Shown: positions 33,745-43,596 of the stretch, piece by piece | Numbering within the stretch: position 1 is the stretch's first letter | Layout of the letters: the number at the start of each line of letters is the position of its first letter | Made by a program: the position numbers and the translations under genes | Source: an uncultured Sutterella sp. | Lineage (GTDB): Bacteria; Pseudomonadota; Gammaproteobacteria; Burkholderiales; Burkholderiaceae_F | Assembly (NCBI GenBank): GCA_900543805.1 | Contig: UQTE01000017.1 | Span: 1-52,566, forward strand | Reading direction: 5' to 3' | Length of the DNA: 52,566 bases | The notes under the pieces: generated by a model | Told to the model about the DNA's origin: nothing | Database searches by the model: none | The model's input: only the letters and a program-made list of their open reading frames with translations

Positions 33745-35136
33745 CTACGCTGGCGTACCACTTCCGCGTGTCATGGCATCCAAGTCAAATGTCTCAATCG
33801 GAAACGCCAGTTTAGCGGTCAGTTTCTGCACCGACTTCTTGATGGGGGCAAGAGACCATTTCCCGTCTATTTGGCTAGCCAAGATCTTTCCCAGTGTTTG
33901 ACGCAGGTCCTCGAACGAGACATTCTTGTCTTCGCCAATCCGTGCAATATCCGCCATGCATTCCATGGCAATCGTGGCAGACAAGTGGTTCAAAAACAGC
34001 CACGCCTCATGACTCGTGCGATCCCGCATATAGGAAGCATCGAAATCCGTACTCGCGCCATACGTCTTGAAAAACTGCTCAATCTCTTGACGCTGCTTGT
34101 AGGTCCGATAGATCTGATGGCTGTTCAGATCCAAACGGTTCGTCTGGATTGATACCGTCCCTATCTCGGGGGTCGACTTAAGAACTTGTCTCAGGTCCTG
34201 CGGCTGTAACTGTTGGAGCTGTTCGTCAGACATTTTCCCTTTGCCATTCTGACGGCGCTTCATTTCCTGTTGGACTTTCCCATCTTTCGTTTCGTTTTTA
34301 CGGTCAGCCCGCTCAGCCGCATCGGCGAGTTCATTGGCGTACAGTTGAGCATCAAAATAGACAAAGACGTTAAAGCCATCGGCTTCGATTTTGAATGACT
34401 GAATTGCTCGGCCGTTGTAAGTAAAAAGATCGGAATAACTTTGCGGTGTCAGCGGCAGATACGACGATACGAGCTTACTGCCGCGCTTGATGGGAATGAC
34501 ATAAGAAAGTTTCTTCGCGGCCAGCTCTTCAAACTCGCCCTCTGCAGCGAATCCCTTGTCGGCAATCACGGTGTACTTGTTGCTTGAAATGCCGCATTCG
34601 CTGAGGACGTCGGCGAACGCACTGACGTCGGGCGTACTGCCGAGAAATTGCTTGTAGTACACCGGAGCACTGGAATCGTTGGCGAGGCTGTAGACGTAGA
34701 GCAAGTTGACTTGCGGCTTGAAGCGCCTTTTCGAGTCATATCCGAGTTCGGCAAGCTCCATGGTTTTGGAGGAGGTGATCAGACGATGTCCGTCGAATAG
34801 AATGAAAACATCGTTCTTGTTCACATCCTCCTGCATGAAACGGCAAATCGCACCCCGGCGTCGTCCCAAAGCCTGCAGGAAAGCAGCATTACCGGCCGGA
34901 TCAAAAGAAAGGTCGGGGAGCAAGTGAGCGAGGAAACTCGTTTCGTAGTGCATCTGCAGTCGTCGAAAACGAGGTTCTTTAATGGCACGCAAGATGGCTG
35001 CGGCATAGATCATTTTCCAAAGATCAGGGAAGTGCTCTTTCAAGCGCTCACGCATCGTGACCGTGCGATTCCAGAAGAATAAAACCGCACCGGTTTCTAC
35101 GACATCGGACACTTTCGTGACCTTTTGCGACGACAC
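33745..35136 (-). pseudogene. IS1634/IS4-type DDE transposase, probably 5'-truncated
   Basis: 463 codons of a DDE transposase: first Asp in ILFDGHRLI, second in VIADKGFAAE, Glu in the YREK-like YKQRQEIEQFFK. An insertion (about 260-300) rich in K/Q/E precedes the third block, as in IS1634. The N-terminal region preceding ITKVSDVVETGAV in related proteins seems absent; the ATG at 35136 has no ribosome-binding site. I could not find matching terminal inverted repeats or a target duplication at 33660-33760 or 35137-35250. Base composition is lower in GC than the neighbours. A GGTACGC/GCGTACC stem overlaps the 3' end (33735-33759). Confidence 0.65.
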
Positions 35137-35351
35137 ATTAAACGGCCCCGGGAAGACGGCCTAAGGGAAATTCCTGATTCCTCGACGTCCGTCGAGAAAT
35201 CCAACAGTCAACTCCCAAAAAATCCTACAAACCCGTATCGTTCATTATTCACTCCCCTAGAGAGAAGAGGGAAACAAAAGGTTGCACTCCACCCCTCCAA
35301 TGGACAAATAAAACGCCGTTTCGGGATACTTATTCAGGAAAACCCGCTAGG

Positions 35352-38030
35352 ATGGAAAAATCTCTTCTCGGAAAGAAAAATCTTCTCTCCGTCCTTTTGG
35401 AACTCTGCATGTCATCTTTTTCCCGCGGTCCGATTCCTTCGGAAAACCTCTCTTTTCGCCACTCTTCCGTGCGAAAACTCCTTTTTCTTTCCTGCGCGCT
35501 CCTAACCGCCGGCGCGCAATGCGCCGACGACCGCTTTACGCACAGCGCCGACCTGAAGAAATGGACCGTCGACGCCGTCCGCCACATTTACAGCGGCAGC
35601 GTGGACGGCTCCCACAACGGCAACCTCTTCACATTTGCGCTCGGCGCAGGAGAGGAACTCTCGGAACTCGACTTTTACGGGGCTTCGGACGCCGCCGTGC
35701 AAAACGGGAATCGACTGATTTTTACGGAAGGCGACTACCGGGCCAAAGACCCCGTGCAGGCATTTCACGCCGCACACGGCGCATCGCGGGAAGCCGTCGG
35801 CAACGCCGTCTCGATCGAGAGCGGCAACTTTTTGCCGCCCGCGGCCGGAACGAACCGCCTCATCGAATTCACGGCGGCCGAAGGAACGGGCGACATGAGC
35901 GACAACCGCATCGACGTCTCGGGCGGCAACTTCGGAGCGCAGTCGAAATTCACCGCTGCGAACAATACGGCGGAAGCCGAAGACGCCCGGGGAGACGCCT
36001 TTGCGCTCACGGACAACGTCGTTTCCATCACGGGCGGCACCTTCCGTACGGACGCCGACGTCGAGGTTACGTACTCGGAAACGGGAACGCTCGCACGCAA
36101 CCGTCTCATGATCCGGGGTCTCGCGAACGGCCGCTTCAACATGGCCTACGCCGCCAACACAGAGAGCGGCAACGCTTCAGAGAACGCGATCGTCATCGAA
36201 AAGACCTCAAACCTCTACGTGCAGGTCGACCTCTTCGCCGCCTCGGCGGGTTCGGCCGCGCCGTCGACGCTTGCCGACAATCTTCTTTTCATCACCGATT
36301 CCTCGATCGACTCGTCGTCGCTCGGCGCCGCCATGAATCCGAGCGGCGACGTCGTCGGCAACCGAGTCGACATCAGGAACTCGACGCTCAGGAGTTCCTC
36401 GGGCGGCAACATCTTCGTCTACGGCGGCCTCCACCAAGGCTATGGAGGTCTCGACGGAAAGATCGCCGGAAACTACATCCGCCTTGAAGACGTGACGCTC
36501 GACCTCACGGACCGTCAAGCCGCTTTTTTCATCGCAGGCCAAATCTCCGCTTCCGAAGGAGGCGTACTGACGAACAACGTCGTCGAACTCGCCGGAGACG
36601 GCAGTTGGGACGAGCGACTCGCTCAGGCCCGGCTCGTGGGCGCCGGGCGCTTCGGCGGGACGGGACAAGACGACGTTCGAGAGAACGCCCTGCGGCTCTC
36701 CGGATGGCGGGGCGTCGTGTCGTCGGTAAAGGGGTTCAACACGATCGAACTCTCGAACATACCCTGGGAAGCGGAAGGCGCCGTGCTCCGAGTCGACATG
36801 CGGGCGTACGACGACTGGGGAGAAATCGTCACGGAGGAAACGCTGGATCTGAGCGGCACGACCTTCGCGTTCGTCGACGGGGGCTTCGTCTTCGAAGGCG
36901 GCGCCGACGCGCACTTGGGCGAATCGATGACGCTTCTTGCTGCGGGCGAGCATACCGGTTTCACCCTCAATCCCCTCTACGACGGGAAAGGACTGGCGAT
37001 CGCGCTCACGACCGGCATCACGACCGAAGTCGAAGGCCGGATCGTAAACGCCGAAGACGGCAAATCGATCGTTCTCGAACTCGAGGACGCGCCCGTCCCC
37101 AACCGGCAGTTGGCGCTCGTTTCGAACCAGCGGAACGCCGCGGTGACCTTCCTCGGGCAGGCAGCGGAAATCGTGGGCGACACCCTTACGGAACCCCCGA
37201 AGGACTACGGTCTCGGCCCCAAGACCTTCGCCGTGATGAACGGTGCGGACGTGAAATACGAATCCGTCGGAAAACTCACGGTGCGCGGCATGAACTTTCT
37301 CGCCGGAGCGGGAACGAGCGTTGAGACCGGGTCGGGCATCGCCCGCGTCAACTTCTTTGCGGAAACCGGCCGCGGCGAATTCGACGACGTGATGCGGCTC
37401 GCGGGCCTCACGCGCCGCGTGGACGGCACGATGACCTACTACGGCGTCGGCACGTCCGCGCGGCATCTTTGGGAAAACGGCTTCTACACCGAAGGATCGC
37501 TTCGCGCCGGGCGCTATGAGAACGACGTCGAGCACGGGCTTACGGGCGCGGACGGTCTGTCGCACGGCTACAAGACGCGTTCGCTCTATGCCGCGGCGCA
37601 CGCGGGCCTCGGGCGGATTTTTCCCTTGACGGCCGAAACCAAGCTCGAAGTCTTCGCGAAGTACTTCTTCACCCACCTTCCGAGCGACAGCACGAGCGTA
37701 AAGGATTCGGACGGCACGACGACTCTTCGTTTCGAGAGCGTCGACAACCACCGCGTGCGCACGGGGGCCCGACTCTATGCGCCCGCAGGCGACTGGCAGG
37801 GCTACCTTGGGGCGGCCTTCGAGTACGACTTCACCGACACGATCCGCAACAAAGCGAACGGCGGCGAAATCCGCGGCGGCGAATCGATCCGGGGTGCGAC
37901 GGGAATCGGCGAAGCGGGGCTTCGCCACGCGAAGGCGGACTCGCCCTGGCTCTTTGACGTGCGGCTTCGCGGCTACTGCGGCCAACGCGAGGGTGCGAGC
38001 CTGAAGCTGCAAGCGGAATACGGATTTTGA
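35352..38030 (+). CDS. Autotransporter, third copy
   Basis: 892 residues. A Sec signal peptide near residues 40-58 (VRKLLFLSCALLTAGAQC) precedes a passenger with N-R/N-A-V motifs typical of a beta-helix. The C-terminal barrel (~620-892) starts near YESVGKLTVRGMNFLAGAG and ends LQAEYGF. It is probably surface-exposed. The start is uncertain: ATG 35352 has only AGG one base before it, while ATG 35409 has a weak GGAA; the latter gives a more usual signal peptide. Passenger and barrel are clearly diverged from the autotransporters at 14111 and 27657, so the three are not recent duplicates. Confidence 0.87.
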   Translation: MEKSLLGKKNLLSVLLELCMSSFSRGPIPSENLSFRHSSVRKLLFLSCALLTAGAQCADDRFTHSADLKKWTVDAVRHIYSGSVDGSHNGNLFTFALGAGEELSELDFYGASDAAVQNGNRLIFTEGDYRAKDPVQAFHAAHGASREAVGNAVSIESGNFLPPAAGTNRLIEFTAAEGTGDMSDNRIDVSGGNFGAQSKFTAANNTAEAEDARGDAFALTDNVVSITGGTFRTDADVEVTYSETGTLARNRLMIRGLANGRFNMAYAANTESGNASENAIVIEKTSNLYVQVDLFAASAGSAAPSTLADNLLFITDSSIDSSSLGAAMNPSGDVVGNRVDIRNSTLRSSSGGNIFVYGGLHQGYGGLDGKIAGNYIRLEDVTLDLTDRQAAFFIAGQISASEGGVLTNNVVELAGDGSWDERLAQARLVGAGRFGGTGQDDVRENALRLSGWRGVVSSVKGFNTIELSNIPWEAEGAVLRVDMRAYDDWGEIVTEETLDLSGTTFAFVDGGFVFEGGADAHLGESMTLLAAGEHTGFTLNPLYDGKGLAIALTTGITTEVEGRIVNAEDGKSIVLELEDAPVPNRQLALVSNQRNAAVTFLGQAAEIVGDTLTEPPKDYGLGPKTFAVMNGADVKYESVGKLTVRGMNFLAGAGTSVETGSGIARVNFFAETGRGEFDDVMRLAGLTRRVDGTMTYYGVGTSARHLWENGFYTEGSLRAGRYENDVEHGLTGADGLSHGYKTRSLYAAAHAGLGRIFPLTAETKLEVFAKYFFTHLPSDSTSVKDSDGTTTLRFESVDNHRVRTGARLYAPAGDWQGYLGAAFEYDFTDTIRNKANGGEIRGGESIRGATGIGEAGLRHAKADSPWLFDVRLRGYCGQREGASLKLQAEYGF

Positions 38031-38059
38031 GCGACGTTTATTTCGAGCGCCCATGAAAC

Positions 38060-38098
38060 AGGAATCCCCTGCACCGCATAGGCTCACAGGGAATTCCT
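38060..38098. terminator. Hairpin between convergent genes
   Basis: AGGAAT-c-CCCTG pairs with CAGGG-a-ATTCCT. It lies 30 bp after the autotransporter stop and 34 bp beyond the end of the convergent gene, so it can serve both. Confidence 0.6.
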
Positions 38099-38131
38099 TC
38101 TGCCATCGGAGTCGGCGAAAGACCTCCGCGT

Positions 38132-39286
38132 TCAGGCGTCCTGATCGTCCGATTCTTCCATCGCCCGTTTGAAGAATTCCTCTTCCTCATCCTCGAACGT
38201 CTTCATCAACGTCGGATCCACAAGGTCCATCACGCCGTCCACAAAGACGGCGCTCGCCAAATCGGCACGCCGCGCCGTACCGAGTTCCGAGCAGAAGTAC
38301 CGCTCGGCCGCCGTGGCGCACGCCCTGTAGAAGTCGGTTGGCGAAAGCGCGCCCAAGGCTCGGACTTCGGGCTCGATCGTTTTGCGGATGCTCGCGATCG
38401 TCTCCTCGCTGCGGGGATCGGCGAGCAGATGGACGGGCCAGCCTTGGTAGACCTTCTCCCGTTCCTCCCGAGAATCGGAAGTTTGCGCCTGCGCGAGAAG
38501 CATTTTGCAGACGATTCGACCGTACGCATAGGCGCGAACGTCTTCGTCACGCACGGCGCTCGAAGCGACCGGCGCCTCAAGGTATCGGCACACCGTTTCC
38601 TCGACGAATTTGCCGATGATTTCCGTTCGGCGGATGCGCTCCTTTTCGTCGGGCTTGGAAGTGTTGCAATTGAGGATCTGCGGAAGTTGCAGATCGAACC
38701 GGGCCCCGAGATTAAAGTCGAAAACGCGGGCGGCCTTCTCCACGTCGTCGAATTCGAGTTCCGCGAAGTTCACCGAAAGGAACCGCGGAAGGGCGGCCTT
38801 CAGGGCCTTGAATTCGTCCGGATCGACCTCCTGCAGATTGGAAAGGCCTTCCTCAAAGATCTTCGACGCCGGAAAAATCCGAGAAGACAGCCCGAACTGC
38901 AGGATCAGATCGGTCCAGAGGTCGAGCGAATCTTCGTCGGGAGATTCGAGCGTCTCCGGAGAACGGGGCGCAAGCTTCCTGCGCACTCGAGAGAGAAGCT
39001 CCTCATCGACCGCACTCGGATCCAGGAAGCCCAGGAAGCCAAGGAAAAGTGCCGTGAACGACTCGTGCGTCCGTTCCATGGAAAGCCCGCTTCGAAACGA
39101 AACGAGTTCGCACAAACGCGCACGATCCTCATCGGTCCCCTCGTCGAACCAGTACGCGACAAAGGCCTGAAAAAGACCTTCTGACATGAGGTCCGTCTGG
39201 AGTTTCTCGTTGCGGCGGTTTTCCTTTTTCCGCTGCTCCTTGGCCTTTCGCTGCTTGCGACGTTGTTCCTTCGTTTTTTGCGCCAC
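38132..39286 (-). CDS. Hypothetical protein, paralogue of the next gene upstream
   Basis: 384 residues, family not recognised. The N-terminal ~35 residues are extremely basic (KTKEQRRKQRKAKEQRKKEN), and the rest is acidic and helical, ending in EEEEEFFKRAMEESDDQDA. It aligns along its length with the protein encoded at 39467-40696 (shared MSE-LF-AYWF, R-CATAAERYF-like and MD-VDPTLM blocks). I chose the GTG at 39286: it has GGAGG upstream and is the exact counterpart of the paralogue's ATG. No signal peptide. The charge polarity (basic tail, acidic body) suggests a nucleic-acid- or ribosome-binding N-terminus (inference). Confidence 0.7.
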   Translation of the reverse strand: MAQKTKEQRRKQRKAKEQRKKENRRNEKLQTDLMSEGLFQAFVAYWFDEGTDEDRARLCELVSFRSGLSMERTHESFTALFLGFLGFLDPSAVDEELLSRVRRKLAPRSPETLESPDEDSLDLWTDLILQFGLSSRIFPASKIFEEGLSNLQEVDPDEFKALKAALPRFLSVNFAELEFDDVEKAARVFDFNLGARFDLQLPQILNCNTSKPDEKERIRRTEIIGKFVEETVCRYLEAPVASSAVRDEDVRAYAYGRIVCKMLLAQAQTSDSREEREKVYQGWPVHLLADPRSEETIASIRKTIEPEVRALGALSPTDFYRACATAAERYFCSELGTARRADLASAVFVDGVMDLVDPTLMKTFEDEEEEFFKRAMEESDDQDA

Positions 39287-39466
39287 GATGGATTTCCTCC
39301 CGGCCAATGATCGGCCGGGAACAAAAGCCCCGTCCGTTTCTGTTAACCCTGTTGATATTGCAGGCCTCACGGCTCTGCAGACCGTCCTCTGCGACAAGCC
39401 GCTGCGGGACGGCCGCAGGGACGAACCCCGCCCTCAAAGATTCTTTTCTTTCCCGTCCGGGAACTT

Positions 39467-40696
39467 TCAGAAGTTCCGACTCCTCGGCTCCCGGAGATCG
39501 AAATCTTCCGGATCTTCGTCCAAATTCTCATCCGATTCGCCCTCGAACATCCGCCCGATGAAATCGTCCTGCTCGTCCTGAAGCTGCCGCATCAGCGTCG
39601 GATCCACGGCGTCCATCACGTCGTGCAGGAAGGCCGTGCTCGCAGCCTCCACGCGTCTTGCCGTGCCGGAATGGAACGCGAAGATGTTTCGGGAAGCCAC
39701 CGAACACAGCCCATAGAAATCGGGCTGCGAAAGTCCGCCCAAGGCCTTCGCTTCCGGCGCAATGGCCGCACGCACCTTATCGAGCGCGGCTTCGTCCTGC
39801 GCATCGCAGTCCAGCGCGTCGAGCAGGTCGCCATACCGATCCGGATCCTCATCCCCTCTCGTGTCGAAATGCTGCTCCGCAATGGCAAGGATCTGTTTGG
39901 CGATTTCACTCAGGACGCGGGCGCGCATGTACTCGGGACTCTCCTGATCGGGAACCTTTTCCGCCCCGAGATACGGCAGAAGCATTATTTCCAGGAATCG
40001 ACCGATGGCGGCCGTACGGCGGGCGCGCTCCTCGTCGTCGGGCTCGACCGTCTCGCGCATCAGCAGTTGGCTCGCCCACAGATCCAATATCGAATCGGGA
40101 TCGTAGCCGAAAAGTTCCGCGCTCTCCTCTACGTCCATCACTTCGAATTCCGAAAAATCCGAGGAGAAGAAGCGCGGAACGGCCGCCGTGAGCGCCCTGC
40201 GCTCCGCCGAATCGGGACCATCGATATTGGAGAGGCCGGCGGCAAGAAGATCCGCAAGGGGAATCAGCCGCGAAACGTCCCCGATGTGGTTGACGAGTTC
40301 GGCCTTGGCGGCGAAATCGTCGAACTCCGCTTCTTCGAGTTCTTCGTCGACAACGTCGTCCTCGGGCATCCAGTCGGGCCCGAGGAGTTTGAACGCCGTC
40401 ACACGGGCCCGGTCGGTGAGAAGGTCCGAATCCACGTGACTCAAAAGCCCGACGAAGAGCGCGGCGAGGAAGAGGTGCGCCCGTTCGTGCGACAACCCCG
40501 TATTTTGCGAAATCGCCTCCAACACTGCGAATTTCATATCCTCCCTCTCGAAGAGGAACCAATAGGCGTGGAACATCTCGAAGAGCGCTTCGGACATGAT
40601 GCCCGACTGCGCCAGTTCCTGGCGGCGATTCTCCCGTTTGTGCTGCTCCTTGGCCTTTCGCTGCTTGCGACGTTGTTCTTTCGTGCGTTTTGCCAT
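39467..40696 (-). CDS. Hypothetical protein, tandem paralogue
   Basis: 409 residues, family not recognised. It shares with the protein at 38132-39286 the start K-x-TKEQRRKQRKAKEQ, then MSEALFEMFHAYWF, an acidic helical middle (EDDVVDEELEEAEFDD), and near the end FYGLCSVASRNIFAF and DVMDAVDPTLMRQ. GGAGG precedes the ATG at 40696. The two genes are 180 bp apart on the same strand and look like an old tandem duplication: the bodies have diverged while the basic tail and its DNA are nearly identical. No membrane segment or signal peptide is visible. Confidence 0.7.
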   Translation of the reverse strand: MAKRTKEQRRKQRKAKEQHKRENRRQELAQSGIMSEALFEMFHAYWFLFEREDMKFAVLEAISQNTGLSHERAHLFLAALFVGLLSHVDSDLLTDRARVTAFKLLGPDWMPEDDVVDEELEEAEFDDFAAKAELVNHIGDVSRLIPLADLLAAGLSNIDGPDSAERRALTAAVPRFFSSDFSEFEVMDVEESAELFGYDPDSILDLWASQLLMRETVEPDDEERARRTAAIGRFLEIMLLPYLGAEKVPDQESPEYMRARVLSEIAKQILAIAEQHFDTRGDEDPDRYGDLLDALDCDAQDEAALDKVRAAIAPEAKALGGLSQPDFYGLCSVASRNIFAFHSGTARRVEAASTAFLHDVMDAVDPTLMRQLQDEQDDFIGRMFEGESDENLDEDPEDFDLREPRSRNF

Positions 40697-40877
40697 GATT
40701 CTTTCCTCCCGGCAGATGACGGGCGGGCCCGACGGCCCGCCCCCTTTTGATTGCAAGATCCAGGAATTCTAGCGGACTTCCATTGTCGGAGAAGTTCCTT
40801 TTTGATCCGCCGAGCCCTTGCCGGTTTCTTTCCGAACTTCCCTCACCTCCCCCATTTTTCTTCCCGCTCGGGAACCG

Positions 40878-41882
40878 TCAGAGACAGTGCGCCGCATAGA
40901 GCGGCACAAGGAGACGCCGTCCCTCCCTGCGCAGAGGACCGGGATAGACGACGTATTCCGTCCCGACGATTTCTCCGAACCTCTCGGCGAAGCGTTCGAG
41001 CGACAGCGCGCGAAAACGAACGGAGGGCTTCACTTCGACCGGACTCACCCGAAGGGCTCCGCCCGCCTCCGGCGAGGGGCGAAGAAGGAGAAAATCGATT
41101 TCGATTCGTTCCTCTCCCGCCTTCTTTCCGCTCTGCGAAAAAGTGAGGAGCCGCTCGCCCTTCGCGGCCAGAGTCTGCGCCACGGCGTTTTCGAGGAGCA
41201 TGCCGTTCAGAAGCGAGAGCTTCCCGAAGAGCACGCCTCGGACGAGCTCCGCCTTCGAGATCAATCCCGTGCGAACCGCGAGCGTCGCAAGGAGCCCCGT
41301 GTCGACGAAGCAGCACTTCCGCGCCGCCGAATCCCGGTCGGCGCCAAAGCTCTCCTCCGGGACCGCGGCCAAGGCCGGGATAATAAGCCCCAAGTCCTCG
41401 AGACGGGCAAAGGCGTCGGCGCAGTTTCGCCAACGGGCGGACTTTCCGAGGGCCGAGAGCGTGAAGCGTTTTTCGGACTTGGCGAGTTGCGCGGGAATTG
41501 ACTGAAGAATCTTCCCGGTCTTCGCGCGAAGGCTCCGGGGAAGGCGCTTCAGATCCCTGCGGAGAACATTGAGGAGCCGACGTTTTTCCTTTTCCGCCTC
41601 CTCAAGGGACTGTGTCCGGACGTAGACGTCGACGACGCTCGGCATGCCGCCCACGAGAAGGTATTCGCGAAAGAGCTGCAACGATCTGCGGTGAAGCGCC
41701 GGAGGAAGAGGCTCCTCCCGAGCGAAGGCCTCGCGGATGAGATCCGCCAAGGGTGCGTGCCCCGTCGCACGGAGAAACCCCTCAAAGTCGAGCGGCGCAA
41801 AACGCGTCCCGGCAGGCGCCGTCTTGCCGTCCTTCCTTTCCTTTCGCCCGGCGGGCATCACCCTTTCCTTGCGCTCGATCAT
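40878..41882 (-). pseudogene. DUF4143 protein lacking its AAA ATPase domain
   Basis: 334 codons. From about residue 25 the sequence follows the C-terminal half of DUF4143-type ATPases: APLDFEGFLRATG, LFREYLLVGGMPSVVD, LGKSARWRNCADAFARLEDLGLI, KCCFVDTGLLATL, then a PD-(D/E)xK-like EIDFLLLRPS...VSPVEVKPS. The AAA domain (Walker A GPRRVGKT type, ~170 residues) that should precede it is missing, although the start codon has a good AGAGG site and an upstream operator. This looks like an in-frame internal deletion that kept promoter and start. It may still be translated. Confidence 0.7.
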
Positions 41883-41899
41883 ACCGATCGCCTCTTTTC

Positions 41900-41934
41900 A
41901 TCCGTTTTATACTCCGTCACAGTATAAAACGGAT
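41900..41934 (-). promoter_or_regulatory. Perfect 13-bp inverted repeat operator/promoter
   Basis: ATCCGTTTTATAC (41900-41912) and GTATAAAACGGAT (41922-41934) are exact complements around nine bases, ending 18 bp before the DUF4143 start. It contains TATAAA-like -10 sequences on both strands, so a protein bound here would block transcription. It probably controls the truncated gene. Confidence 0.7.
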
Positions 41935-42247
41935 TTTATTCCTCACAAAAAAGCACGAAATCCAATTAAGTTTTCCCCGTTTTCCGCACGAACGCCGTGT
42001 AAGGAGGTCCCTCATTGTGCTCCCGCCGCGAAACGTCCCTTCATTGCAGGGAGGACCGTACTGCACACCTCGCTCGACCCGAACAACCACCCCCTCCTCC
42101 GCAAACTCCTTCTCCCTCGCCAAACGCACTAAGCAATCGAACCTATTGCGGGCACGCAACTTTTGCAATAAAGTCTTTTCTACGCACTCACAAAGAGGCG
42201 CAGGACCGTATCCCTTTCCGGATTTCTTTCTCACGACGGAGTTCCCC

Positions 42248-42364
42248 ATGACCGCACGATTCACCATACGCCGCTCGATCCGCAAGGATCCCGTGCGCTT
42301 CGTGCCCGCCTTGGAATTCCGACTTACGAGCCTTCTCCGCCTTAGGACGGGGGACGGCCGCTGA
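42248..42364 (+). CDS. 38-aa basic ORF, possible leader peptide
   Basis: A short frame with GGAG seven bases before its ATG encodes a 38-residue peptide with ten arginines and only three acidic residues. It ends 165 bp before the binding-protein gene of the downstream ABC operon and is followed by a CGCCGT/ACGGCG stem (~42381-42417). It could be a regulatory leader or chance. There is no database-level support. The rest of 41935-42528 shows no gene, apart from a TATTGC/GCAATA stem near 42140-42166. Confidence 0.3.
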   Translation: MTARFTIRRSIRKDPVRFVPALEFRLTSLLRLRTGDGR

Positions 42365-42528
42365 TCATTTTCTTCACTCGACGCCGTTCTCCCGCCAAGA
42401 ATCGCGAGCAGGACGGCGTACGGGAATTTCTCCCTTCAGCCCATACGAGCGTACTCAAGCCTTGACGGCCCTTCGTTCGAACTCCTCGCGACGACGTGAG
42501 ACCCAAACGAACGACAAGGATGACCGTC

Positions 42529-43584
42529 ATGACGAACCGCACGCACCAATCGATTTTCTCTGCTCCCTTCTCCCGCCGCACCTTCTGCCGCGGCGCGGTC
42601 CTCTTTGCCGCGGGCATGGCCGCCCCCTCGGTCTTCGCGGCCGAACCCGAAAAGACCGAAGTCACGATCGCCGTGGGCGGAAAGAACCTCTACTACTATC
42701 TCCCCGCCGCCATCGCGGACTGGAAGGGTTTTTATAAGGAAGAAGGCTTGGACGTCAAGGTCGTCGACTTTCAGGGCGGATCCAAGTCGCTGCAGGCTGT
42801 CGTGGGCGGCTCCGCCGACGTGGTTTCGGGCGCTTTTGAGCACACGCTCTCGATGCAGGCGAAGCGTCAGGCGATGCGCGCCTTCGTGCTCCAGGGCCGC
42901 GCCCCGCAGTGCGTCTTCGCCGTGAACCGCAAGACCATGCCGAATTTCCAGGACGTGAATGAACTCAAGGGCCGCCGCATCGGCGTCACGGCTCCGGGGT
43001 CTTCTTCGCACGTGATCGCGAACTACGTTCTGAAACGCGCGGGCCTTGCCGCCAACGACGTCGCCGTGATCGGGATCGGCTCGGGCGCGGGCGCCATCGC
43101 CGCCGTGCGCGCGGGCCAGGTCGACGCCTTCGTGGGGCTCGACCCCGTGATCACGCAGCTCATGCAGGACGACGCTATCCAAATCGTCACCGACACGCGC
43201 AACGTCGCGGAATCGGACGCGCTCTTCGGCGGCCCCATGGTGGCGGGGTGTCTCTATGCGCCGACGAGTTTCATCGAAAAGAACCCCGAAACCGTCCAGC
43301 GTCTCACGAACGCGATCGTGCGCGCCGACAAGTGGCTTGCGACCGTCACGCCCGAAGAACTCGTGAAGGTCGTGCCGCGCGCGGCCTTCCTCGGAAATCC
43401 CGAGGTCTACGTCGAAGGCTTTGTCAAAAACCGTCCGGCCCTCTCGACCGACGGGCGCTTCCCCGAAGGCTGCGCCGAAATTTCCGCGGCGGCCCTCGCG
43501 ACGGTCGACCCGAAGTTGAAGGACTTCCCCTTCGACTACGAGACCGTATTCACGAACGAATTCGTCGACCGCGCGGCGAAGTGA
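42529..43584 (+). CDS. ABC substrate-binding protein, NitT/TauT (NMT1/THI5-like) family
   Basis: 351 residues. The N-terminus has a twin-arginine signal (SRRTFCRGAVLFAAGMAAP) for Tat export. The mature part follows the NMT1/SsuA-like fold: YYYLPAAIADWKGFYKEEGLDV, VDFQGGSKSLQAVVGGSADVVSGAF, ELKGRRIGVTAPGSSSH and VRAGQVDAFVGLDPV. It is periplasmic and feeds the ATPase and permease encoded next. AAGGA precedes the ATG at 42529 by eight bases. Family ligands include nitrate, sulfonates, taurine, pyrimidine precursors and riboflavin; none can be picked from sequence alone. I found no TPP riboswitch upstream. Confidence 0.88.
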   Translation: MTNRTHQSIFSAPFSRRTFCRGAVLFAAGMAAPSVFAAEPEKTEVTIAVGGKNLYYYLPAAIADWKGFYKEEGLDVKVVDFQGGSKSLQAVVGGSADVVSGAFEHTLSMQAKRQAMRAFVLQGRAPQCVFAVNRKTMPNFQDVNELKGRRIGVTAPGSSSHVIANYVLKRAGLAANDVAVIGIGSGAGAIAAVRAGQVDAFVGLDPVITQLMQDDAIQIVTDTRNVAESDALFGGPMVAGCLYAPTSFIEKNPETVQRLTNAIVRADKWLATVTPEELVKVVPRAAFLGNPEVYVEGFVKNRPALSTDGRFPEGCAEISAAALATVDPKLKDFPFDYETVFTNEFVDRAAK

Positions 43585-43596
43585 CGGGAGAAGAGC

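Noticed and set aside
33660..35250. Complete insertion sequence with terminal inverted repeats
   Set aside because: I could not find matching inverted repeats or a target duplication by eye on either side of the transposase, and its N-terminus seems missing.
42365..42528. TPP riboswitch before the NMT1/THI5-like operon
   Set aside because: The conserved CTGAGA and CTGATC-type thi-box elements are absent.
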